This document shows positions 1 through 8,451 of a DNA stretch of 55,846 bases, one piece after another. Each line of letters begins with the position of its first letter. Position 1 is the stretch's first letter. The DNA comes from an uncultured Clostridia bacterium (GTDB lineage Bacteria; Bacillota; Clostridia; TANB77; CAG-508), in contig CAJFII010000002.1 in assembly GCA_904381285.1 (NCBI GenBank), forward strand, positions 99,782 to 155,627, written 5' to 3'. Both the position numbers and the translations under genes were made by a program. The notes under the pieces were generated by a model. The model saw nothing but the letters and a program-made list of their open reading frames with translations. It did no database searches and was not told where the DNA came from.

Positions 1-281
1 CTTTTTCTTTTTTATCTTTCCTTTAATATTTTGTACATATTAACTATTGTTTATTCAAGCTATTTTTATTTAGCTTTATGTCTTTATTTTATAATTACAA
101 ATATAACTCTGTCAAGTGTTTTTTTTACATCTTGTAATCTATTTATAATATTACTTGATTTTTATTGTTAGTAAATTTTAAGTCTTTATTTTCTACAATA
201 TTTCAATCTTCTCTTATAATTAAAAAAAGTACGAACTATATTTTATTTTTTCTTCATAATAGAACAAACTGAAATAATTAA
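1..281. other. AT-rich stretch with no gene seen
   Basis: Very AT-rich sequence with many T runs and short A runs. I find no reading frame with a ribosome binding site, no recognisable RNA and no repeat. It lies downstream of the terminator of the minus-strand gene at 357-695 and may be the 3' flank of a gene outside the window. Confidence 0.5.
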
Positions 282-309
282 AGCCCTCTACAGTTTAATA
301 TAGAAGGCT
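282..309 (-). terminator. Probable intrinsic terminator of the 357-695 gene
   Basis: Inverted repeat: AGCCCTCTA at 282-290 pairs with TAGAAGGCT at 301-309 with one mismatch. On the minus strand it is followed by a weak T-rich stretch. It lies about 50 bp after the stop of the minus-strand gene. Confidence 0.5.
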
Positions 310-356
310 AAATATTTTTAAAATGGATAATTTATTAATTATATGTTTTTTCATAA

Positions 357-695
357 TTACCTAATTCTTCTGCAATTGCAGCAGTTATTAGATGAATTTG
401 ATATTGTGCTTACACTATTGTTTGTTCTCTCACAAGAGTTGTTGTTATTATTGTTTTCATTACATTCTATAAATTTTGCAATTAGCTTTGTTATAACTGC
501 TGTTAAAAACGCTATTATTGTATATATAACTACAAATACTAAGAAGCCTGCATTAAATACTGCAAATGCTACAATTAAGTATATTGCAAAAAATACTCCT
601 GCTACTAAAATAGGACATTTTAATATTTTCTGAGCTGCAATTGCTAGTATTATTGTTGCTATTGGTAAAGCAAAAAATAATAATAAAATATTCAT
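357..695 (-). CDS. Small membrane protein with Asn/Cys-rich tail (YbeC/DUF2651-like)
   Basis: About 112 aa. Three hydrophobic segments fill the first ~75 residues, followed by a short hydrophilic tail with a run of six Asn and a Cys/Arg-rich end. The pattern of an N-terminal MNILLLFF helix and a central IYLIVAFAVFNAGF segment resembles the YbeC/DUF2651 family of small Bacillota membrane proteins, whose function is unknown; that link is from memory. The start at 695 is chosen because GGGGAGGAG lies 7 nt before this ATG; an ATG six codons upstream would place the binding site inside the gene. The low-complexity tail is unusual. Confidence 0.6.
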   Translation of the reverse strand: MNILLLFFALPIATIILAIAAQKILKCPILVAGVFFAIYLIVAFAVFNAGFLVFVVIYTIIAFLTAVITKLIAKFIECNENNNNNNSCERTNNSVSTISNSSNNCCNCRRIR

Positions 696-766
696 AGTAT
701 TTCTCCTCCCCATGCATACTCTTTTTTTATATATTATGAATATTTTATTATTTTGTTACTGTTTTA

Positions 767-1508
767 TTATTTTTCATATTCTACATTTACTAAATATAGT
801 CCTTGTGGTGGTAAGGTTTTACCTGCATTTTTTCTATCTTTTTGTTCAATAATTTTAGGTATTTGGTCTGCTTTTATTTTTCCTACCCCAACATCAACCA
901 ATGTTCCAGATATAATTCTTACCATATTATATAAAAATCCATTTCCAGTTAGCTCAATTATGATTTTGTCTGCTTCTTTCCTCACTTCTGCTTCATAAAT
1001 TATCCTTACACTACTTTTACTACTTGTACCACTTGCTTTAAAAGCTTTGAAATCATGTTCTCCGACAAAATATTTTATAGCTTTTTGCATTTCTTCTACA
1101 TTCAGTTTTTGTGGTATATGATATTCTAAATTTCTATATATGGCTGTCCCATATTCAGAATTATTTATTATATATCTATATGTTTTTTTCTTACAGCTAA
1201 GTCTTGCATGAAAATTTTCTTCTACTTCTTCTGCATTTTTTACAACTATGCTTTTCTTTATTTTTGAGTTTATTGCTATTGCAATTTTTTCTGTTGGAAT
1301 ATTTGAATTAGTTTTAAAGTTAGCAACTTGTCCGCAATGCATGCACACCTGCGTCAGTTCTTCCTGAAGCATTTAGTTCAATTGTTTCACCTGTTATTTC
1401 TTCTAATACCTTTTCTATTGTTCCTTGTATATTTAATTTATCAGGTTGCTTTTGCCAGCCATTAAAGTCTTTTCCATCATATTCTATTGTTAATTTAATA
1501 TTTCTCAT
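767..1508 (-). CDS. truA: tRNA pseudouridine(38-40) synthase TruA, read through a +1 shift at CGG
   Basis: TruA converts U38-U40 of the tRNA anticodon stem to pseudouridine. The first frame carries the catalytic motif GRTDAGVHA with Asp52 and runs to codon 59, an in-frame CGG (1332-1334), then stops at TAA after three more codons. Skipping one base at the CGG gives GVHALGQVANF, the expected family sequence, and the second frame then runs to 767 through the conserved C-terminal half. The joined product is 246 aa, normal for TruA. Nothing else is broken. The extra C is not in a homopolymer. It could be a sequencing error or true gene decay, but the same change recurs in five other genes here. 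Confidence 0.85.
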
Positions 1509-1568
1509 TCTTACTCTCCGTTCACTTTTATAGATTTATATATAATAAACCCTGCTATAATGCAAGGT

Positions 1569-2501
1569 TTACTTATTATCCTTTTTTGTTTCGTCTTTTT
1601 TTATTTTAAAACCAAATTTTATTTTCTTTAATCTATCTAGTTTTGTAACTTTTTCATCCCCAAATCTTTTAGTTACTATGCTTTTTATTAAAATCTTTTT
1701 TAATGCTTCCTCTTTTACATCAGCAATTAATGTTCCATCTTTTGCTATTGATATTTTTCCTGTTTCTTCAGATACTACTACTGCAATAGCATCAGATTCT
1801 TTTGAAATTCCTATTGCCGCTCTATGTCTTGTTCCTAATTCCTTTGCAATATCTGCATCACTTGCAAGTGGTAACATACACGCAGCTGCAGCTATTTTGT
1901 TTCCACTTATTACTACTGCTCCATCATGAAGTGGTGTATTAGGAACAAATATATTTACTAACAATTGTGGAGAAACTTCTGCATTTATTTCAATTCCAGT
2001 TGAAATTATATCTTTTATTTGTATATCTCTTTCAATTACAATTAACCCACCTGTTTTAGTTTTTGATAATTCTTGTGCAGCTATTATTATTTTATATATA
2101 TCTTCTTTAGTTCTTGTTGCTATGTCTTTATCTATTCCGAAAAATTTTGTAAATTTATTTGTACCTAATTGTTCTAATGCTCTTCTTAATTCTGGCTGGA
2201 ATATAACAATTAGTGCAAAAACTCCCCAAGTCATTATAGAATTTAATATAAAATTTAATATTTTTAATTGTAATAAATTACTTACAGCTGTAGCAATAAT
2301 TAATAAAGCTATTCCTTTTAGTAATTGCCATGCTCTTGAATCTCTTGCGAATTTCAAAACTTTAATTAATAAAAATAGTACTATAGAAATATCTATTATT
2401 AATATTATCAAATTTAATGGGTTTTCATATAAGGTTTTTATATAACCTAAAATATTTTGTTCATAAAAATTTTGCATACTTATTCCAACTCTATTTATCA
2501 T
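1569..2501 (-). CDS. cdaA: Diadenylate cyclase CdaA (membrane c-di-AMP synthase)
   Basis: Makes cyclic di-AMP from two ATP; in Bacillota this messenger controls potassium and osmolyte transport and wall homeostasis. About 310 aa. Three hydrophobic helices lie in the first ~100 residues, then a DisA_N catalytic domain with the DGA motif (in PLHDGAVVISG) and the RHR motif (in GTRHRAAIG). The ATG at 2501 is chosen because GAGG lies 7 nt before it; the ATG two codons upstream touches the binding site. A 40-aa membrane protein gene ends 13 bp upstream and is probably cotranscribed. cdaR and glmM, the usual neighbours, are not seen here. Confidence 0.92.
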   Translation of the reverse strand: MINRVGISMQNFYEQNILGYIKTLYENPLNLIILIIDISIVLFLLIKVLKFARDSRAWQLLKGIALLIIATAVSNLLQLKILNFILNSIMTWGVFALIVIFQPELRRALEQLGTNKFTKFFGIDKDIATRTKEDIYKIIIAAQELSKTKTGGLIVIERDIQIKDIISTGIEINAEVSPQLLVNIFVPNTPLHDGAVVISGNKIAAAACMLPLASDADIAKELGTRHRAAIGISKESDAIAVVVSEETGKISIAKDGTLIADVKEEALKKILIKSIVTKRFGDEKVTKLDRLKKIKFGFKIKKDETKKDNK

Positions 2502-2513
2502 ACGCATACCTCA

Positions 2514-2636
2514 CTAATAAATCACAACTAAATAATAAATTAATGTTCCAGCTACAGCAAGTACCATTAATCCTGCTAAAATTGCAGCCATTATTCTTAC
2601 AAACAATTGTGATTTATTCTTTTTGTTATTACTCAT
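2514..2636 (-). CDS. Small single-span membrane protein upstream of cdaA
   Basis: 40 aa, starting MSNNKKNKSQ and followed by one hydrophobic helix ending in tyrosines. GGAGGG lies 6 nt before the ATG. Its stop codon is 13 bp before the cdaA start, so the two look like one operon. A basic N-terminus plus a single helix suggests a protein with its N-terminus in the cytosol. I do not recognise a named family; a role near CdaA is inferred from position only. Confidence 0.6.
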   Translation of the reverse strand: MSNNKKNKSQLFVRIMAAILAGLMVLAVAGTLIYYLVVIY

Positions 2637-2699
2637 CTTACCCTCCATCAAAAATTTATATACAAGTTATATCATAATACCTTATTTTTTTCAAGCTTA

Positions 2700-4070
2700 T
2701 TATTTCATAAACATTTTTATTAATTTATCATTTAATTTTGTATAAGGATGGTATCTCATTGGTAAATCTATAAGGTTAGATTTTTTTACAATACTTTTAT
2801 AATGTGAAAATGTATCAAAGCTAAATTTGCCATGGTATGCACCCATTCCACTATATCCTACTCCGCCAAATCCCATTTTTGTTGTTGCTAGATGTATAAT
2901 AGTATCATTTATACAGCCTCCGCCAAAACTAACTTGGTCTAATATTAAATTTTCTATTTTTTTATCTTTTGTAAATAAATATAGTGCTAATGGTTTTGGG
3001 TTTGAGTTAATATAATTTATAACTTCTTTTATATCTTTATAAGTAATAATTGGAAGTATTGGACCAAATATTTCTTCCTTCATTGCCTTTGAATTTATAT
3101 TTTTGTTGTCTAATATTGTTGGCTCTATTTTTAATATCTTTTTATCATATTTTCCTCCAAAAACAACATCATCTTTTTCTATAACATCTACCATTCTATC
3201 AAATTGTCTTTCATTTATCATTTTTGGATATTCTTCATTTTCTAATGGTTTTTCCCCTAAAAATTTTTTTATATATTCTTTCATATATTCTATAAATTCA
3301 TTTTTTATATCTTTATGTACAAATATATAGTCTGGTGCTACACATGTTTGTCCACAATTTAATAATTTCCCGAAAATAATTCTTTTAGCAGCTAATTTAT
3401 AATCTGAATTTTTATCTACAATACATGGGCTTTTTCCACCTAATTCCAATGTTACTGGTGTTAAATTTTTAGCCGCTTCTTCCATTACAATTTTTCCTAC
3501 TCTTGTACTACCTGTAAAGAATATATAATCTGTATTTTGTCTTAATAATTCTTCTGCTACTTCTTTTTCTCCTAATACTACACTAACATATTCTTTTTCA
3601 AATACTTCTTCTATTATTTCTTTCATTACATTAGAAGTATTTGGAGAATACTCAGAAGGTTTTACAATCGCACAATTACCTGCTGAAATTGCTCCAACTA
3701 ATGGTTGCATTGTAAGTAAAAAAGGATAATTCCAAGGAGACATAATTAATACAATTCCATAACTTGATGCTTTTGTAAAACTTGTTGCAGGAAATTGTGC
3801 AAGTGGTGTAGAAACATATTTCTTCTTAGCCCATTTTTTTGTATTTTTTATTATATAGCTTAAATCCTCTAATACCATTCCTATTTCTGACATATATGCT
3901 TCTGTTTCAGATTTTCCTAAATCCTTTTTTAATGCTTCATATATTTTTTCTTCTTTTTCTTTTATGGTTTCCTTTAATTTCTTTAATTTTTTTATTCTAT
4001 AATTTACATCATCTGTTATACGTGTATTATAGAACTCTCTTTGCTTTTTTAAAAGATTCTCTATTTTCAT
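2700..4070 (-). CDS. NAD(P)-dependent aldehyde dehydrogenase
   Basis: Oxidises an aldehyde to the carboxylate through a cysteine thioester. 456 aa, the short soluble type related to fatty-aldehyde/YwdH-like enzymes. Visible motifs: SPWNYP at 111-116 (oxyanion Asn114), FTGSTRVGK near 185-193 (cofactor loop), LELGGKSP with catalytic Glu209, and CGQTCVAP with catalytic Cys243. The C-terminus after residue ~435 is basic and hydrophobic and may associate with membrane. An iron alcohol dehydrogenase and an SCP2-like lipid-binding protein lie just upstream on the same strand, which suggests joint handling of lipid-derived or fermentation aldehydes and alcohols. The substrate cannot be read from sequence. 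Confidence 0.9.
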   Translation of the reverse strand: MKIENLLKKQREFYNTRITDDVNYRIKKLKKLKETIKEKEEKIYEALKKDLGKSETEAYMSEIGMVLEDLSYIIKNTKKWAKKKYVSTPLAQFPATSFTKASSYGIVLIMSPWNYPFLLTMQPLVGAISAGNCAIVKPSEYSPNTSNVMKEIIEEVFEKEYVSVVLGEKEVAEELLRQNTDYIFFTGSTRVGKIVMEEAAKNLTPVTLELGGKSPCIVDKNSDYKLAAKRIIFGKLLNCGQTCVAPDYIFVHKDIKNEFIEYMKEYIKKFLGEKPLENEEYPKMINERQFDRMVDVIEKDDVVFGGKYDKKILKIEPTILDNKNINSKAMKEEIFGPILPIITYKDIKEVINYINSNPKPLALYLFTKDKKIENLILDQVSFGGGCINDTIIHLATTKMGFGGVGYSGMGAYHGKFSFDTFSHYKSIVKKSNLIDLPMRYHPYTKLNDKLIKMFMK

Positions 4071-4117
4071 AATTACTTATTGTTCCTTTCTTATGCACTA
4101 ACTTTATTTAGAAAGAA

Positions 4118-5302
4118 TTAAAATGCCTTTTCTAATATATCCATAACATCTTCAAAATCTACTTGTTTTGGATTAACAATCATTGCTCCATCATCTAATG
4201 CTTTTTTAGCAATCTCCTTAAAATCTTCTTTTTTTACATTAGTTTGTGATAGTTTTGTAGGAAGTCCACATATTTTATTTAATTTATATAACATATTCTC
4301 TACATTTTCAATTGTCTTATCCGCTCTATCTTCATATTTTGTATTTGCATATACTTCTGGTCCTGCTATATACAATAGTAGTTTTGCATATTCATCTTTT
4401 AATTTATCCTTATTAAATTTCATACAATGTGGCATAAGTATTGACATTGCATCACCATGTGGAACATGTGATACTCCACCTATCGCGTGTCCTATTGCAT
4501 GTATTACTCCTACCATTGAATTTGAAAAAGAAACTCCCGCCATTAAAGACGCATTTGCCATAGCAAGTCTTACTTTTTTGTCATTTCCATTCTCTACAGC
4601 TTTTATTAAATTATCTCTTATAATTTCAATTGCAGATATGGCATATGCATCACTCATTGGATTTTTCTGTAAACAAGTATAGGCTTCTATTGCATGACAT
4701 AATGCATCCATCCCTGTAGAAGCTGTAGTTTTTGCTGGTAATGATAAAGTCATTCTTGGATCTAAAACCGATACATCTGGAAGCAAAAAGTATGATATAA
4801 ATTCCATTTTCATATTTCTTGCCTTGTCCAATATTACTGCTACAAGAGTTGCTTCTGACCCTGTACCAGAAGTTGTAGGTATTGCTACAAATGGAATGTG
4901 TTTACCATAATTAATCATTTCACACCCTACTAGTTCTAAAATATTTTCCTTTTGTTGTGATAAAGTCATCCTTACTCCCTTAGCAGTATCTATAACAGAA
5001 CCTCCTCCAACAGCTACTATACTATCACAATCTAATTGTTTATACAATTTTGTTATTTCATTTATAATCTCTATTGAAGAATCTGGTGGAATTTCAGTAT
5101 ATTTTCCTACAATTTCTATATCTTTTGTAGATATTGCATCTATTACTACTTGTAATGTTCCAATTTTTTCTAGTGTTTTATCTGATAATATTAAAACTTT
5201 TTTTGCCCCTAACATATTAAGTTCACTTGGTATATTTTCTAATGCAAATTCTCCTGATAATATTTTACTTGAATTTTGAAATTCATAATACTTTGGTATC
5301 AT
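4118..5302 (-). CDS. Iron-containing alcohol dehydrogenase
   Basis: Group III Fe-ADH interconverting an alcohol and an aldehyde with NAD(P)H. About 394 aa. Motifs: GGGSVIDTAKG (dinucleotide loop), TTSGTGSEAT, MDALCHAIEAY and GHAIGGVSHVPHGDA, which supply the metal-binding Asp and His residues. The start at 5302 is set by AAGGAGGATAAA directly before the ATG; an earlier in-frame ATG lies upstream of that site. The gene follows the SCP2-like gene by 10 bp and precedes the aldehyde dehydrogenase by 47 bp, so the three are probably one operon. Substrate unknown. Confidence 0.92.
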   Translation of the reverse strand: MIPKYYEFQNSSKILSGEFALENIPSELNMLGAKKVLILSDKTLEKIGTLQVVIDAISTKDIEIVGKYTEIPPDSSIEIINEITKLYKQLDCDSIVAVGGGSVIDTAKGVRMTLSQQKENILELVGCEMINYGKHIPFVAIPTTSGTGSEATLVAVILDKARNMKMEFISYFLLPDVSVLDPRMTLSLPAKTTASTGMDALCHAIEAYTCLQKNPMSDAYAISAIEIIRDNLIKAVENGNDKKVRLAMANASLMAGVSFSNSMVGVIHAIGHAIGGVSHVPHGDAMSILMPHCMKFNKDKLKDEYAKLLLYIAGPEVYANTKYEDRADKTIENVENMLYKLNKICGLPTKLSQTNVKKEDFKEIAKKALDDGAMIVNPKQVDFEDVMDILEKAF

Positions 5303-5312
5303 TTTATCCTCC

Positions 5313-5813
5313 TTAAAAATTGAATAATACATATCTATATGTTGTTATAATATTAGCATATTTTTTAGGTACTTCTTTTAATATTCTCTTTGTAATAAAC
5401 TTTGGAAAAAGATATGCTTCTACTATATCTACACATCTTACAAAACTCATTGCTTCACTAATCTCTCCGCTTAATTTAAACCTATGACCTGCATAAGCAC
5501 CACTTACAGCTAATCTTCCTGTTAATACTAAAAAAGCTGCATCTATACTTTTAAAGCAAATTGCTATATTAGGATTTTCTATCTCTTTAGGCTTTATTAA
5601 TCCTTCTTTAGTTTTCTTTATATTTAAACAACTTCCATTAGGTGCTATCTGTAATTTTATACTAAATCCTTCTTTCCAATTATCTATTTCGTTTCTTACT
5701 CTTTTATCATATTTATATGTAGCTTTAAACCCTCTAAATAAAAAAAATAATATTATTTTTGATATTATAGTTTTTATTTTTATTTTCAATTTTCTTTTTA
5801 CAGATATTTTCAT
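5313..5813 (-). CDS. SCP2-like sterol/lipid-carrier domain protein
   Basis: 166 aa. A basic N-terminus with one hydrophobic stretch (IISKIILFFLF) is followed by a domain resembling SCP2 lipid carriers: a segment like NPNIAICFKSIDAAFLVLTG and then FKLSGEISEAMSFVRCVDI, matching the usual pattern of a conserved Phe strand, a 'LTG' turn and a 'l.GdlalA' helix. It probably binds an acyl or other hydrophobic ligand at the membrane. First gene of the probable operon with the alcohol and aldehyde dehydrogenases, which supports a lipid-aldehyde theme by inference. The family call is moderate. Confidence 0.6.
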   Translation of the reverse strand: MKISVKRKLKIKIKTIISKIILFFLFRGFKATYKYDKRVRNEIDNWKEGFSIKLQIAPNGSCLNIKKTKEGLIKPKEIENPNIAICFKSIDAAFLVLTGRLAVSGAYAGHRFKLSGEISEAMSFVRCVDIVEAYLFPKFITKRILKEVPKKYANIITTYRYVLFNF

Positions 5814-5994
5814 AATTATACTCCCATTTTTAGTTTTATTACATTTTATTATTTTTTAATTTATATATCAATATTTTGAATGGTCGGTCGACTATTTATG
5901 GAAGTTTGCAGAGAATTAGCACTTTTTTTGTCGAATTTTCATAATATGTATTATAGCTTAATGCTAATATTATGAAAAAAGGAAGGTAGATTTT
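5814..5994. promoter_or_regulatory. Divergent promoter region with possible operator
   Basis: Intergenic region between the minus-strand SCP2/ADH/ALDH operon and the plus-strand Cys-rich gene. It contains a repeated GGTCGGTCGAC element near 5882-5892, more GC-rich than its surroundings and of the kind bound by TetR-family repressors, although no TetR gene is in view. AATATTATGAAAAAAGGAAGG supplies the binding site for the gene at 5995. Promoter boxes are not clear enough to call. Confidence 0.3.
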
Positions 5995-6612
5995 ATGGAT
6001 TATGAAAAACCATGTTGTCCAATTGTAGACATTGACGGAGCTATTGCTTGTGGTAAACAATTTGACTTAGATATAACTTTACCATGTGATAATAGAAATG
6101 TTATTTATGGGGTAATAAGAGATTGTTATAAAGAACCTGTTTGTGATGCTGTTGTTAAATTAATAGAAGTTGTATGTGAATGTGGAAAAGAAGAAAGAAG
6201 ACCTGTTTCTCATACTTTCACAGATGAAGAAGGAGAATTTGTTTTTGGACCTCTTTGTCCAGATAAAAAATACGAAATAAACTTTTGGGTAGATCAAGTA
6301 AAACATGTTAAAGTATGTGCAAAATGTACTCATGAAGGAAAATGCTTAAGAGGTATCAAAATGGATAAATGCGATTGTTTTGTAGGTAAAGATGACTGTT
6401 GTAAAAAGGAACATCACAAAGATGAATGTTGCAAGGAAGATCATCACAAGGAAAATGATTGCAAAAAAGAATGTTGTAAAGAAGATTTCCACAAGGATGA
6501 CTTTTGTAAAAAAGATGATCATAAAGATGATTGCTGCAAAAAGGATTTCTGTAAAGAAAATCCTTACAAAGATGATTGTTGTAAAAAAGATTGTTGCAAA
6601 AAATGCTATTAA
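5995..6612 (+). CDS. Ig-like carboxypeptidase-regulatory-type domain with Cys/Lys/Asp/His repeat tail
   Basis: 205 aa in two parts. Residues ~1-120 contain 12 or so Cys and a beta-sandwich segment (VIYGVIRDCYKEPVCDAVV, then FTDEEGEFVFGPLCPDKKY) typical of carboxypeptidase-regulatory-like or SpaA-type domains, as found in clostridial spore-surface proteins. Residues ~125-205 are imperfect repeats of KDDCCKK, HHKDECCKE and similar, nearly all Cys, Lys, Asp, Glu and His. No signal peptide is seen. A spore coat or exosporium protein, or a metal-binding protein, would fit; neither is proven. A strong terminator follows. The preceding GGAAGG sits 9 nt before the ATG. Confidence 0.6.
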   Translation: MDYEKPCCPIVDIDGAIACGKQFDLDITLPCDNRNVIYGVIRDCYKEPVCDAVVKLIEVVCECGKEERRPVSHTFTDEEGEFVFGPLCPDKKYEINFWVDQVKHVKVCAKCTHEGKCLRGIKMDKCDCFVGKDDCCKKEHHKDECCKEDHHKENDCKKECCKEDFHKDDFCKKDDHKDDCCKKDFCKENPYKDDCCKKDCCKKCY

Positions 6613-6653
6613 GTTTTAAAATGTCAGATAGGTAAGATGATAACTTAACAAAG

Positions 6654-6688
6654 AAGATGGGAGTCATTAAATGATTCCCATCTTTTTT
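6654..6688 (+). terminator. Intrinsic terminator shared by converging genes
   Basis: Hairpin with arms AAGATGGGAgTCAT and ATGATTCCCATCTT followed by TTTTT. It ends the plus-strand gene at 5995-6612. Its sequence also contains the stop codon of the small minus-strand gene at 6667-6807. Confidence 0.85.
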
Positions 6689-6807
6689 ATAAACTGCTTT
6701 CCCTTTTTCACCATTTTATTTTTTTTCATAGAATTTCTTTCATTATACATCATAACTATACCAGCAGAAATTAATGTTCCCATTACCATGCCTTTTACAA
6801 ATTTCAT
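6667..6807 (-). CDS. Small protein with Gly-containing hydrophobic N-terminus
   Basis: 46 aa, beginning MKFVKGMVMGTLISAGIVMM and then a strongly basic, Lys-rich tail. AGGAGG lies about 9 nt before the ATG. The N-terminal pattern recalls short YtxH-like or DUF3918-type membrane peptides common in Clostridia, which are of unknown function. Its stop codon falls inside the terminator hairpin of the converging plus-strand gene. Confidence 0.55.
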   Translation of the reverse strand: MKFVKGMVMGTLISAGIVMMYNERNSMKKNKMVKKGKQFIKKMGII

Positions 6808-6867
6808 ATTATCAGATCCTCCTTTTTTCTATTTTTTAGTAATTTAATCTTCCAAATTACTTATTCT

Positions 6868-7251
6868 TTACTTATTATGTGTTTTTTTATTAAATATATA
6901 CTTTTTTATTAAATAATATATTTCCCATATAGCAATTAGCCCTATAAATACTCCAAAATATTTTTTTAAATCTTTTACATTTGTTTTAGTTGCATAAAAT
7001 GCTCCTATTATCGCTCCTATTATTCCAGAAATCGCAATTGGTATTCCAACTTTAAAATCTATATTTTTTTGTTTAATATTTGTAACTATTGCTATAATTG
7101 ATGTTGGAATAAAAAAGACTAAATTAGTTGCTTGTGCAATATGTTGTTCTATATTCATAAACATAGAAAGGCACAATATTAATATTGTACCTCCACCCAT
7201 TCCCATTCCACTGATAAATCCAGAAATAGTTCCTATAAGTATTTCAAACAC
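6868..7251 (-). CDS. Half-size TauE/SafE (TSUP) permease, second of pair
   Basis: 127 aa, about four membrane helices. It starts MFEILIGTISGFISGMGMGGG, the glycine-rich first helix of the sulfite exporter TauE/SafE family, which moves sulfite, sulfonates or other organic anions. Full-length members have eight helices in two repeated halves; this protein is one half. The gene just upstream (7310-7669) encodes another half, so the two products probably pair. Cargo cannot be told from sequence. The basic C-terminus (KKYIFNKKTHNK) suggests a cytosolic end. Confidence 0.8.
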   Translation of the reverse strand: MFEILIGTISGFISGMGMGGGTILILCLSMFMNIEQHIAQATNLVFFIPTSIIAIVTNIKQKNIDFKVGIPIAISGIIGAIIGAFYATKTNVKDLKKYFGVFIGLIAIWEIYYLIKKYIFNKKTHNK

Positions 7252-7309
7252 TACTAGTCCTCCTTTTTTGCATAAGTATTCTTTAATTTTTTATCTTGTT
7301 ATAGAATTA

Positions 7310-7669
7310 TTAAAAAAATATCATTTTTATAGATACATAGCTCAAAAATATTATAAATGAAATCTCTAGATATATATCTGGAATTTTTTTTAAGTATTTC
7401 GCGCCTAAAAATCCTCCTATCATTCCTCCTATTGCACAAAGAATTCCTATCCTCCAATCTATATAATTATTTTTATAATAAAATATTCCACTTGCTATAA
7501 CCATTGGTAATATTACGAATAGCGAAGTTGCTCTTGCCTTTTTTTCGGATATTCCTAATAAATAAACTAATGCTGGTACTACAATCATTCCTCCTCCTGA
7601 TGCAAAAAAACCACTTATTAAACCAGCTATTAAACCAATTATTATTTTTTTTACCATTTTATACACCAC
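7310..7669 (-). CDS. Half-size TauE/SafE (TSUP) permease, first of pair
   Basis: 119 aa, about four helices. The first helix is IIGLIAGLISGFFASGGGM, the TSUP signature, followed by a second segment with ASGIFYY and GGMIGGFLGAKYL. Together with the next gene it makes up a complete eight-helix permease split between two frames. The likely start is GTG at 7669 with AGG a few nt before it; an ATG four codons in is the alternative. The gap of about 58 bp to the second half argues for a natural split rather than a frameshift. Confidence 0.78.
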   Translation of the reverse strand: MVYKMVKKIIIGLIAGLISGFFASGGGMIVVPALVYLLGISEKKARATSLFVILPMVIASGIFYYKNNYIDWRIGILCAIGGMIGGFLGAKYLKKIPDIYLEISFIIFLSYVSIKMIFF

Positions 7670-7710
7670 TACTACCTAAATTAGTATTAGTTTTATCTCA
7701 TTTGTATTTT

Positions 7711-7920
7711 TTATACTCCTTTTCTAAATTTTATTTCTGCTATTTTTGTTAAAACTTCATCACATTTCAACATTTGATAAATAATTTTCAACCTTAAGTC
7801 CTCATCTGCAATGTTATCTGTTATGTCTAAGAATTTTTGTAATTCTTTTATATATTCTTGATTTTTTTCTTTCCATTCTCTTTTGTATAGCATATCTTTT
7901 AGATTTTCCATTTTGTTCAT
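7711..7920 (-). CDS. Small charged protein of unknown function
   Basis: 69 aa, rich in Lys, Glu, Asp and Leu, with no membrane segment and a probable all-helical fold (ELQKFLDITDNIADEDLRLK). I do not recognise the family. It lies just upstream of the split TSUP permease genes on the same strand, so it may be the first gene of that operon and could be a small regulator; that is a guess from position. Confidence 0.45.
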   Translation of the reverse strand: MNKMENLKDMLYKREWKEKNQEYIKELQKFLDITDNIADEDLRLKIIYQMLKCDEVLTKIAEIKFRKGV

Positions 7921-8089
7921 AAATAATCCTCATTTCTTTTTTACTGCTAGATAACTTTTTATTACTTCTATCGTTATATTCTTTGCATTTAGTGTAATTT
8001 TAATACATTAAATGATAAAATACAACTAAAATAGCATATTTCTGTTTTTTCGACATAATAAGACATTTTTTTCAATGAAGGTGATGTAA

Positions 8090-8341
8090 ATGATTAAAAT
8101 TAAACTTTCTAATTTATTAGGAAAACACAAAATGACTCAAAAAGCATTAGCTGATTTAACACATATTCGTCCAGCTACAATTTCTAAAATGTATTATGAA
8201 GAAGTGAAAAGAATTGATGTTAAGCATATTGATAATATATGTAAAGTTTTTAATTGTGAAATTTCTGATTTATTAGAATATGTTCCTGAAGAAGAAAACA
8301 ACAAAGAAAAAGAAAGAGAAAAAACAAAATCAAAAGTTTAA
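8090..8341 (+). CDS. Small XRE/Cro-type helix-turn-helix regulator
   Basis: 83 aa. Residues 4-67 form a Cro/C1-type HTH: GKHKMTQKALADLTHI (helix 2 and turn), RPATISKMYYEE (recognition helix), then DNICKVFNCEISDLLEY, the standard C-terminal signature of this family. The rest is a Lys/Glu-rich tail. GAAGGTGATG lies before the ATG. It stands alone between the split permease operon (divergent) and the converging rarA, so autoregulation or control of the permease genes is possible but unproven. Confidence 0.85.
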   Translation: MIKIKLSNLLGKHKMTQKALADLTHIRPATISKMYYEEVKRIDVKHIDNICKVFNCEISDLLEYVPEEENNKEKEREKTKSKV

Positions 8342-8450
8342 AATAGCTAAAATGTTAAAACAATTAAAATAACTAAAATAATTAAAATAACTAGACAAGT
8401 TAAAGGTTAATACAAGTAAAACAACTAAAAAGATTATATAAATCCATATT
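8342..8450 (+). repeat. Short degenerate AT-rich repeat of AACTAAAATAATTAAA type
   Basis: Just after the XRE gene stop, a run of near-repeats of AA(C/T)TAAAATAA appears about eight times. It is low-complexity sequence with no open frame or RNA fold that I can see. It lies before the bidirectional terminator at 8452. Confidence 0.45.
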
Positions 8451-8451
8451 A

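Noticed and set aside
5882..5893. GGTCGGTCGAC element as a defined TetR operator
   Set aside because: No TetR-type gene is in the window and the palindrome is imperfect; kept only as a possible site.
8342..8450. Degenerate AACTAAAATAA repeats as a CRISPR array
   Set aside because: No regular spacing, no unique spacers and no cas genes; simple AT-rich repetition.
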